This document shows positions 1 through 12,000 of a stretch of 23,326 bases of DNA, piece by piece. A program made the position numbers and the translations under genes. The notes under the pieces are model-generated. The model had not been told where the DNA came from, ran no database searches, and saw only the letters and a list, made by a program, of their open reading frames with translations. Source of the stretch: a virus; IMG/VR virus record IMGVR_UViG_3300017743_000135, positions 1 through 23,326 of that record; one strand, 5' to 3'. The first letter of the stretch is position 1. Every line of letters starts with the position of its first letter.

Positions 1-3000
1 GTTGAGCGAGATGCTACCAACTTCAGATGAAGATTCAGACGTGGTGCCGTAGATAACATCTGCGGGGTTGAATCCACCCTGGATAGGAGTCTGTGAAGGA
101 TCTGCTGGGAAGAGAGAAGCAGACCTATCGATACCAGTACGTCTGACGACGGAGAAGATCTGCTGACCAGTGTTGGCAGTGTTAACTTCAATTCTTCTAA
201 ATCTACCATCGTGCATGTAGTGAGCACCAACTTCAAACCACTGTGCAGTGGCAGTCATCACATACCAGTACGTCTGACCAGTAAATGCTGCGACTGAAGT
301 CTCAGATGCTGGGATATACTGTAGGATGTCACCACGACGGAAGGAGTTAACGCGGTTAATTCTGACTCTATATTCAGCGCGGTCGAAACCAACGGGGACG
401 ATAGGAGTAAGAGTAACCAGAGCAGGATCAGTGTTATAGTCATAACCCAATTCATACTTGGTGTTGATGTTAACTGCATCGCTACTTGGGACCCAAGTAA
501 CGCTACCTTCTGTTGGGAATTTAGATGTCTCTAATGAATACTCAATGGCATTGATAGAGGAGTCAATGATAAATTCAGATGCCTCACGGTTGTAATCCAA
601 ACGACCATCGATACCTAACTGATAGGTATTGTAGGTTGTCCAACCAGGATCTTCAGTCAACTGATACAACACAGACTTGATATACTCACGCACGCGAGTG
701 TTTGCATAGATCAAGTGTGTGCGAGCTATATCCTGGAATGCAATGAAGTTCCCTTCACCGTCAAACCAGTTTTGGACCAGTCTAAATGCACCTGCGTTAC
801 CGCCAGTGATCATGTCATATCTGACTGCCTTGAGGATGTCAGCACAGAAGTCCACTGTCATTTCAGTGGTGCCATAGTAAGTCACAGTTTCATCAAACGC
901 TCTCTGTGCGATAGCATCTTTGTTAAAGAGCAGCATGTTAGCGATAGATTTGTCGGTATTTAATCCAGCGCCAAGAGTATCAACCATGATGTCAAACAAG
1001 GTGTCGATCGCGGATTGTGGTCCTTCACATGTACCTTGCTGATAGTTGCTATTTGTGTAAGCGTCAAGTCTAGTTGTCCTAACGATGGAATCCAACTGAT
1101 TTGTGTTGTTGTTTGCTGCGTTTTCAATTGTATCGATGTAAATCTCAAGAAGTGTATCGATAGCAGAAGCAACTTCAGCACAAGTCTGATTCCACTCAGC
1201 AGCAGAGGAGTCGTAGGTAAGACCAGTGTCCCTAACCGCAATATCAGGCGTATATTTAATAGGCCAGATCTTAGGTAGGATGCTAACGCGGTTTGTAACA
1301 TCAGCAGGATTGCTAATTGCATCTGTGACCAGTTGCATTAGAGTATCAACTTCGGTTGCAACATTATCAGACTCACTACCTGTGTAGATAGGATCGACCA
1401 GACGTGATCTGTAGTATGACATATCACCTGTTGTGTATGCCCATGATGCTGTAGGCTCTCCTTGTGGGACGGTGCTGTCAGAAGACATTGTGGCAAAACC
1501 ACCAGTAGATCCCCCTGCCAGCAATCCACCTGCCTCATAAAGACCAGTGTTTAGTCCAGGAGTTGAAGCTTCACCAATAAGGTTGCCGTCAATCCAGAGT
1601 TTGACACGACCAGATCCAGAAGCAACTGTGCCGCCAACTCTAATTTCCCAAGTGATCTCATGCTCACCACCATCGAAGTAATCTGAGAGAGTAGAGACTT
1701 GGACATCAAGGAGTGCAAGACCGTTGTCGCTAGCAGTAGATGCACCACCTGCATAGGAGTTAGCACCATTACCAGCACGGAGACGGAGGTATGTGCCGCT
1801 GTCTCTGATACCAATGAATGCACCAGCACCGTTTCCACCAAGCTCCCAGAGGACGCCATCGCTAGGTGTGCCAGCAGGAAGCACGGTTACACAACTACAA
1901 ACCAGATCTTCGTCATTGGTAATACCAGTTGCAGAAGCAGATCCACTTGCAATGTTGTTTGTGCCGTTGGTAAATGTGCGAGTAACGACGTTATTGTAAT
2001 CTCCACCAAGAGTGATACCCTCATCAACCAATGAATTGCGGAGCACCGTAGTAGGTTTGGGGACTGCCTCGGAGAATGCCTGGACGCCACCGCTGTATGA
2101 TGCAACGTTAGTAATAATTTGACCACGCATTGCACGCTTCACAAGCCTCTTCGCTTCTTCCAGAATCCAATTTACCTCTGTTGCCAGAGATGTAACGTGT
2201 GCGAGAGATCCACTGTATGTTGTATAGAACTCAGATACCCAGTTGATCCAGTTGTCTCCATCGTACTTGAGGTTGAAGACCAGTGCTCTGAGGATGTCAG
2301 TCACGTCATGGACGCAATCGATGCTACCGTTAGAAACAACAGCACCTTCATGTGCATTGACAAAGGTATGAGTATATTGCTCACCTGCAGGAGATGCACC
2401 AACGTTGATCGTAATCGTATCAGTGGTATGTGCAGTAATTAATCTAGATGTGGTGTATGCAGGGTCACCTTTACGGGGATAGTAGTTGGTAACGTTGTTA
2501 CCATCAAGTGTGCATGTAAATCCAATAGAATCAGGTCTAACGGTAACTCTGTTACCTGTAACCAAACCATGACCTGCCATGGTAATGACCATCTCACCAC
2601 TTGATGCAATGTAAGTTGCATCCGATGGAGTGTATTGCTGACCACCGTAAATTCCACCGTTAATACTCAGTGAAGGATACTGTGTCTGACCTGCCTTAAC
2701 TGCTTGCTCAGCAATCCAACGAATGTTTGCATCAATAGCATCGGCACAATCAGCAAAGATTTGCTCTTTGGGATTTGCCTCGTATGTAGAAGGATCAACG
2801 TTATTAGGATCGTTGCCAGGGATATAATCTCTACCGAAACCATTTCTCATGGTTATGGTTGCAATATCCTTAACAATTTTCATGACGGAGACAGTTGCTT
2901 CCCAATCGTCTTCGATGTGCTTCAGAGAATTATTCTCTGGCTCAACGTAGAGATTTGCAGCATCCCATGTTCTTTCATTACAGTTGTAGTTGAGGTCATG

Positions 3001-6000
3001 GACAAGAGCCTTAAGGATATCCTTAACGTCATCACTACAGTTAACAGGACCACCCTTGATTTGGAATAGGGCATACTTGGACATGTCATTCATTGTCTCG
3101 ACTGCCTCATGTGCAATCAGATCAATGTTTGCCGCGATAGCATTGGTAGCATCCTTATAACGATTCCAGTTAGAAACGTTATCCTGAGGATATCCTTCAT
3201 CATCGATAATGATGGTATCATCTCTAAATGCACCACGGGAAGTATACAGAGGTGTATGGTAATCATCTTGTGCCCATGCTGGGATACCAAGATCTCCAGA
3301 AACTTCTCCAGGAGAAAGGAGCAAGTTGTTACCTGCTTTCTGTGTGAGATACTTGGCATGATGGAATGCATCAAGCATTGGATTCAACTCATGCTCAACA
3401 TGAAGGATGTTGTTTTGATCATCCAGATAATTATCAATGACTGCTTCCACATTGTATGTGCCACCCGTGCAAAGGTCAGCAATCACAGCAGGGAGAATGA
3501 ATTGCTTAACATCCCTCTCGCAGTATGGTTGACCATAACCAGGCATTTCCAAGAACTGTGTGAGCGTGCCATTGAGGTCAATCTCATACTTATTAAGGAT
3601 GTATCCAGCAACTTCTTCTGCGATATAGTCGCGGTTTTTCCAGACCAAGACACCAGTGTCTCTGAAAATATCAGGATTAGGTGCAAGGACTTCTAGCACT
3701 TCACGACCCAGAGTATCAAACTCATCTTGGATGGATTGAGATGCAGGAGTTGCGAAGTTGTTGGGAAGTCTCAATCTGTTTGTATAGGTGCCAGTCAGAG
3801 TTGTGTCAGTTGTAGTAATTACATACTTACAAAGGACGAATGCCTGATCCCATGCATACAGAGTTTGTAGAATCTCGTTACCAACGTGCTTCAGTTTGCC
3901 TGATGCTTCGAGGTAAGTACGAGCGGTGTATAGTGAGTTGTAGTTACCACCGTCTCTCAAGTCCTTGACAAGAGCGCCGATGATGTAGTCTTTAGTATCC
4001 CTGATACACTTGTTGGTGCCACCATAACTACCTTCGGCCACGTTGTTGCCTGGGATGACAAAATCAGGGAATGCTGCTTCCATTCTACCGACTGCTTCTT
4101 CAGCAATCCAGGCAGCGTTAAGATCGATAATATCAGCACAGTTTCTGTGATCTGATCTACCAAGATCAACGTTTTCAATGATTGCAAAGTTTTGATCGTA
4201 GTTAAGTTCCTTGATAGCAGCAGAGGAGATACGCTGACCAGTGTAGATAGCATATGTTTCCTGATTATCCATGACGAATGGTTGCTCACCGTCAAGACCA
4301 AACTTCACATACTGGTTAGAGTAGTCGATCTGAGTAGGAGGCACGAATCCAGTGTTGAAGTCGGACTCTCCATTCTTAACAACCACGTTGTCCATGTAAC
4401 CAGTAAACTGATTGGCAGCGTTGAAGTCAGCGCCGACGTAGATAGCAGCATAACCATAATCGTTGGTATCAGCGTAGTTGCCACCAACCTGCACGCCATC
4501 AACATAGAGTTGTAAGACGCTAGTAGTCCTGACAACTGCAACGTGATGCCAGTTATTAGCAAGCAGCGTGCCACCAGTCAGCAGTTGAGATGTGCCGTTG
4601 TAGACAGTGATTGCACCAGAAGTCTGCAGAGTAATTCTCAAACCAGCGGTAGCAGACAGACGACGGAAGTCAAACAGATGCTGAGTTGTGCTCAGGTTAT
4701 CTGCTCTAAACCAACCTTGGACAGTAAAGTCTGCAGTATTGCCGAAGGAGAAGTCGTAACTATCTTTAGTGACCAAATATCCAGTAGATGGGAATTTGAT
4801 AGACTTCTTACCGCTAAGTCTCTTGTATTTCTCGATAACACTTAGAGAAACACCGTTTTGGTTAGCAGTGGTGGAGTTGGTAATATACTCACCATCCTGG
4901 AATGATCCAGTAACAGCGTCAGCAAAGATCCACTTCAAACCAGAGTTAGATCCAATTGCTTCAAATTGGGCACCGCTAGTAATACCAGTAATGGTGTCGC
5001 CAACGATAAACAAACCACCCGCACGATCCTTATATGCAATCTTCGTGGTGCGGATGTTTTCACCAGCAACGAAGGTGCCATCAGTGATGCTTGCGAGAGC
5101 GTTAATATTATTGAGATTTTGTGCTGCAATCGCAGTCGTAGAGATGTCTACGAGCGTAGCGATATATGCCTGGACGTTAGCACAATTCTGGATTGTTTCA
5201 TTTCGGCCTGAGTAGTAATTAGGGTCGAAATACTTGGCAGTTGTGCCACCGCCAGTGAAGACTGCATTATCCAGTCCCTTGACGAATGTATGTGTATATC
5301 CACCGCCACTACTGACTGAATTGGCAGAAGCAGAAACGAATGTGTGAGCATACTGCTGATCAGCAGGAGATGCTGCAACGTTAACCGTAATGGTGGTTGC
5401 ATCAGCACCATGGATAAACAGACGCTTGCCAGATGCAGGGTCAGTAGATCTAGGATATGTGTGAGTGGTGCCATTAGCATCCATATCACATGTGAATACC
5501 AACGAATCGTTAGCAATAGTCACATAGTCATTGATTTCAAGACTGTGGGATCCAATAGTCAATACCATATCACCCGTTGCTGGATTGTAGGTAGCAGCAG
5601 TTGGTGTGAATTGGACCAGAGGAGATGCGCCAACGTTGACTGTGATTGTAGTGCCAGTCTCAGCACTAATAGCAAGAGGAGTGTTGAATGCAGGATCTCC
5701 AGCACGAGGATAGTCGTGGAAGGATGCATCGTTATCCGAATCACAAGTAAACTTCAGAGAGTGTGGACGGATCGTAACAGTATCCGAAGTTGTCAGTGAG
5801 TGAGTGCCAATGGTAAGAACCATTTGACCATTTGAAGGTGTGTAGACTGCAGCAGACACATCGAATTCTTGCAGGTCATCTTCACCACCGCTGTAGGATC
5901 CTTGATATGTTGTAGGATCTTTCAGCATGAATCCAGTGACAGAAGTCCTGGAATTGACTTGATAATAGAGGAGGTTGTTGATTGCCTGGAAGGACAAGTG

Positions 6001-9000
6001 CATTGCCTTATCGATAGCAGTCAGAGATTCTGCATACTCACCGATTAGACCGTTAGCAATAGGTGCTCCAGCAGCATCGAAATACTTCTTAGTGAATTCG
6101 ATGATGTTGTAGTTACCACCCTGAGAAACGTCTTCTGCCAAGGCATCGATCATCAGACCGATGTCACGACGACACTTGATTTGACCAGGAGAATAGGTGC
6201 CTTTCGACTCATCAGGGAGGTCAACCAGCGTGCCATTCAGCAGAGTCTCATCAACCACATCATAGAGAGTGGTGATTGCTGCTTGGACATCGCTGCAGTT
6301 GTCAGTGCCATTGTTAGACTGGTTAGCACCGTTAGTGCCATAAGGATCGTTAGGTGATGGGTCAGCAGTGATACCGTTGCCATCATAACCACCATGATCT
6401 ACCTCGCTCCAAGGAACGTAAGTGATACCTTGATTAGGTTGACCACTTGGCACAGTGAAACTATTAGTCAGATTGTTGACGATTGCCAACTTCATCATGT
6501 CTTTTGCTTTTTCAAATCCATAACGAGTCTCAGCAGACTCATTGTTGACATACACAAAGTTGCCATCTACATCAAAATACTTGGCACAAAGTTTACGAGT
6601 ATAGACATTACCACCACGGAAAATGTCAATGGAGATAGCATCGATATACAACTCAAGGTCACGGATGCACTTATTAGGATCAGGAACGGTGAGTGACGTA
6701 TATTGCGTCATCATCTCATCGTATGCCTTATTAGCAATGTATGATTTATTTTTCTGGATCAAACGATATGCGTCAGAATACCTACTCCAGGAGTTGGTAA
6801 TGATATCACCAGGGAAGTAGAATCTGGGGTGCTTGACAGCAATTTCTGCTTCAGCAAAATCAATGATTTGATCTTTGTTACCAAGGATCATTGCCGAGGC
6901 ATCTTTGAATCTGTTGGTAGCAACACCATGGAAGACAGAGCTTGGGTTGCCGTAGTTTGCTCTATTGTTAATGACAATATCGCCTTCAGAGAAGTTGCCA
7001 CCTGCCAACTGAGTATACTGGACTTCAGTATTTCTAACTTCTTCAAAGTCAAGGAAGTCAGCATTGATTCTGCTACTAGAATCGTAAAGCTCAGTAGGTG
7101 TAATAGAAGATTGTGAAATGTTATCGATGATAACGTTAGGATTAGTAATACTAACCAGACGCTCAAACAGCAGACCGTAGAATGTAGATCCTGGGTTGAT
7201 AATCAACTCATCAACAGCATCCTGGGTGGCAGGATCAATATAAGGAGAGATGAATGTAATCTGACCAGCAATCTTAGATGATGCTGAGTAAACAAACTCA
7301 TTAAGTCTTAGATCAAAGATACCAGTTTCAAACTGTGCAGTACCTGAGGTCTTACTAACCACGATAGCATCAGTGACATTACCATCTCCATCAATATTAG
7401 TTTCTTCGATAATAGCAGTGTCACCTTCAAGGTTAGTGATAGATTCACCAAACTGGAAGATAGTATCGCTATTAATAGCAGTAACACTCTGGACAAGTGC
7501 CGAGAAGAGGGTGCCACGAGTGATCTCTTCATTCAAGTTGAATGATCCACCAACCAAGTTGATAACGTCGATATGAGTCGTGCCAGAGTCGATAATAGTA
7601 GCAACAACGTCGCTATCTTTACCTTGGACTTGCTGACCCAGAGTTGGGAAGATGCCGAAGTTTGGTGGACCTGCCTGACCAGAATACAATTCAATTCTGT
7701 AAATTACGGTAGGAGTAATCTCCAGAGATCTGTAGTTGACTCTAGACGCTGGTTTTGGTGGCTCGCCAAATACGATTTGTCCGCCAACAATAGTATAGGA
7801 AACGCCAGGTGCCTGAATCACACCGTTAATAGTAATCAGCAACTGATTCTGTTGGACGATAACCTGCTCACCTTCTACAGTAATTGGGAATTGCTTATCA
7901 ATACCGTTAAACTGAGGTGAAATGTCGTCAAGTTTCTTCACGATAGAGGTCAAGATTTCCTCAGAGGAAGTCAGACGCTTTTTACGGAAGAGGACTTCAG
8001 TATTGTTGTAATCGGTGTAAATTGGTTGTGCTGCACCGAAAGATGTGATCTGGTTGACGTTGGAGTAGTTATTGATGTTAACTTCCTTCGTAAACTCAGT
8101 ACCGACCTTTCTACCCGAAACATCCTTACCACCGACCAATTGCAACTGTCCAAACAGTTGGAATCCAGCAGGGTGATTGTTTTCAAGGATTTGAGTCTTC
8201 CATTTTGTGATGGGAATCTCAGACTTGATAACATAAGAGAAGTTCTGATAGAAGAAGGAATCTTGAATCTTTTGGACAATTTCGGAAGGTTTGCCGACGT
8301 TATCGATAAACTTACCAGGAGTCTTAGTCAAAGATCCGATATTCAACACACCACGAGCAATACTCATGTTATCGATAACACCAGATGCTTTGGAGATGGA
8401 TCCAGTGACTTTTTCGCCCATTTTCCAATCTCCGTCATAATCGACGATCTTGAGGATCTTAGGACCGATTTGCCAACCAGTATTAGTAGAAACCTTACCA
8501 GTTGCACTTGCAAGCTCAATTGCACTACCTTGGAAGACTTCTTCGCCTTCAAGGAAGCGAGATGTTGCAACAACTGCTTCTGCTTTACCACCGAAGACTT
8601 CGGTAAGCAATACTTGACGACCACTACCTTGAGTCAGGAATGTAATGTAATCACCTGCTTGTGCTGACTGTAGAGTCAATCCAAAGCGGATTTGGTCGGA
8701 TTCTAGTGAGTTTGCCTGACCAGCGATTGCATAATAGACCTGACCAGCAATCAATGCAGTCAAACCTGCACTGGATGGTTTGGGAAGGATGCCTTCAGTG
8801 CTACCAACATCTTCAGAGCGGAATTGGATTTCTGCACCAGTTGTGATACCGTGAGGGAAGTTAAACTGCAGATAGTTGAGGTCGAGGTTAACAACATAGT
8901 TAAACTCAGACTTCAGAGTCACAACAGGCTCAGATGAGTATCCAGCACCAGGATTCTTGATGATGATCTCATTGAGTCGGTTATTCTTGATAACTGCGAC

Positions 9001-12000
9001 TGCATCTGCACCTGTACCACCGCCACCGTCAATAACAACTGCAGGAGTCGATGTATAACCAGCACCAGGATCTGTGATCTTGATTTCGGAAAGAATCGAA
9101 GTATTGAAGAGTTGAAGGTTAACAGGGAAGGTAATTTCAGGTTTCAGGGTATAATCATGGGAATATCCGAAACCAAACTCATTATTCTTAAGTCTCTTGA
9201 TCTTACCAATGTTTCTACCTGTCAGGAAGACAGATGCACCAGTACCTTCGCTAGGAATGTTAACGCTGACAGCACCACCAGATCCAGACAGTGTGGGACC
9301 AAGAATACCAGTGATAGCGTCAATATCAACACTAGCAACGGTATAACCTTTACCTGGGTCTGCAACAGCGACACTAGAGATTGCACCAGACCCAGTTTCA
9401 TCATCTAGAAGGACTGTGACGGTAACTTTACCGCCTTCGCCGTCTCCATTAACAGGAACGTCGTAGTAGACGCCAGGTGCGTATTCTGTGCCGCCATCAA
9501 TAACCTCAACCTTCTCAATTTGACGGAAGGATGCAATATCGGAGATGATAGGCAGTTTCTTATAGAATCCACCAGGAGAAACAAGTTTGATCGTATTAAT
9601 AGGACCAACTGCTCTGGTAGATGTCGTGGAGTAGTATGAATACTCATTTCCTTGATCATCAGATCCAATCTCAGCATTATTACGCTCAGGTTCTCTGTTG
9701 AGTGGGAATTTGAATTCAGTATCACTTACAATCTCACTAATTCTGAATCTACCTTGATATGGAGTTGTGATAACATCAATGTATGAGTTTTCTCCAACTG
9801 GGGAGTTAGATCCAGTCCTTGATGGGTCAAAGTAGTAAGAGATGTTAGTAACATCACCAAGCACCAAGAATTTAACGAATGGTGTGCTTGCACCTGCACC
9901 TTGGATACCAGGAGTGCCCTCTCTAACAGTATTGTTGAAGGAATACTCCAGTTTATACTGGTTGTCCTGAGAGAATGACAGATAGTAACCGAAGTTGGAA
10001 GGATCGCTAAGCTCGAAGTTATACTGGTGATTTCTAGTGAAAATCAGAGTAGGATGCTTAGCATAGATGTTGACGTTTGCAATTCCATTGTTTACAAACG
10101 TTGGATCGGACACTGCGGTGTCTCTAATACCAAATGTGAATTCTCTAGATCCAATAACATCATCGATGAAGAATGATCCGTTATATTGAGCACCAGAGAA
10201 TCCTTCAGCAAAGATAATCTCGCCTTCCTTATAGAAGTGTGGGGAATTGGATGTGCAATAGACTTTATCAGTTCTAACGCTGCTAGCAAGAAGAATATCT
10301 TTCTCAAGACGTGCAGTAACACGAATCTTCTTAACAGATGCAAAACCAGAGATCTCTACAGACTTCTCATCTTCTGCCAACGTAATATTGTTGGTGTTGA
10401 CACTAACAACGTCATTAGGAATGAAGTTTGATCCAGGTTGGACTTCTAAGATCTCAATACTATAGTTGTTACCTTGATCATAAGGCATCAAACGGGTGTA
10501 CTGACTGATTGCCTCGTTAGTTTCAACGAAGGACCAAGTAACACTACCATCAGATACATCACCAGTAGTATGTGTGGGAGGAGTGGGTGTAGTAACACCA
10601 CCGCCACCAACAGCAACCTGATAAACGTTGAGTTTATACCACACACGCTGACCAACAGCGTATAGACGATGTGGCAACCATTCAGGCATATCCAGACCAG
10701 TATATTGAGGTCTGGGGAAGGGGTGCTCAGTCAGATCAAGAGTAAATTTACCTGCGTCGTCGATGAATGCCCAGTTAATGACACCATCAGTAACAACACC
10801 AGTGTTGTGCTGAGGTGAAATAGTGCCAGATGTGCCAGCACCCTGTGCTTCATAGATTCTCTTTTGGTTGTAGACACGATCACCTTGTGCATATGCAGTT
10901 GATGCTACCCAAGGAGATTCCTCTTCAATAGTATCGAAGTAAGTGCCTTCAATCTGGTTGATATCTCCACCAAGAGTTGTAGTGCGGAATCTATCAGTAT
11001 TATTAAATGTGCCAAAGATCTTACCAACTCTATACTTGGTGCCAATACCAGGATTCCTCAGACTACCTGCAGGAACCTCTGTAATAGTTGCAAAGGCAGT
11101 CGTAGTGCCAACGTTGTTAAACTGTTGCAGTATAGAATACTGAGTAAGTTTAAGTGGTTGGGTAAACGTAAATTCTTGGACGTTATCAATTTTCTGATAT
11201 AGAGCATCCCTCAGATAGAATTTGGGGATAACATCAGCAGAGATAATTAATCTCTTACCACGAGGTGATGGGATGGTAGAAGTCTTGGATGCATACTGGT
11301 CATACGCTGAAGATAGTGTATATGTACCAGGGATCAACGTGGAGAAAGTCTGGGACATGTCCAGAATTTGCAGACCACCAGGACCCTCTAACCATGTAGA
11401 AATTGCACCTGGAGAAACACTCGTCCAAGTCATACCGATAGTGTGATCGGTGAATGCAATATTACTGTAATTGCTAAGACCAGTCAGAGTGTATGCTGCA
11501 CGCTGAGTATGTGCTCTATCAAACTTGATCAGTGCAACGTCAGAGTTGGACGTAGTGATTGCAATCTCAGAAGTGGGCACAGTATAAGAAGTGCCAGAAT
11601 ATGGAGCAGCATCATCGAGCACAAAGTCATCGATGTTACCACGGAAACTATTTGCAACTGTTGGAGAACTGACAGGACCACAGATAACAACATCATCAAG
11701 AGCAACATCAGTAGTGCTCTGATAACTGATCTGCTGGTTACCGCCAACGAATACCTCATAACGATACAGACCCAGAGATTCTTGACGCTTCTGGACAGTA
11801 ATATGGACCCATGCTGCAGCAGCAAAGGCATCCCAGTTAGTTGCAGCAACAGAAGAAGCAACCTGAGTGCCATTCAAGTAAAGGATAACCTTCTGATAGT
11901 CAGGATCAGTGTTATCACCTTTGATAGTTGCAGTAATTGAGTTGGTATTAGTTGCATCGTTAAAATGCAGTAATGTGGGCTCATGTGCAGTGTTCCATGC

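Larger units (their letters stand above)
655..6760 (-). repeat. Seven helical Cys/GGN modules in the giant protein
   Basis: A module of about 70-100 residues recurs: N...IA.eA......yp, then C.RD...(I/L)..A(L/V)..D(L/I)..GGN, an aromatic-rich helix ending in YF or YL, and a final helix. Anchors are KCIRDLELYIDAISIDIFRG (near 6675), KCRRDIGLMIDALAEDVSQG (near 6177), KCIRDTKDYIIGALVKDLRD (near 4014), YCERDVKQFILPAVIADLCT (near 3528), NCSDDVKDILKALVHDLN (near 3042), DCVHDVTDILRALVFNLK (near 2322) and FCADILKAVRYDMITGGN (near 846). The first Cys is kept in all seven, while GGN is worn in two. Predicted mainly helical; I do not recognise a named family. Confidence 0.75.

Noticed and set aside
3109-3696. 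A 195-aa plus-strand open frame
   Set aside because: Antisense to the helical-module region of the giant gene; no ribosome site or recognisable family.
8026-8667. A 213-aa plus-strand open frame
   Set aside because: It lies wholly antisense to the giant gene, has no known motif, and reads as an unusual Cys/Ser/Thr-rich composition expected from a reversed coding strand.
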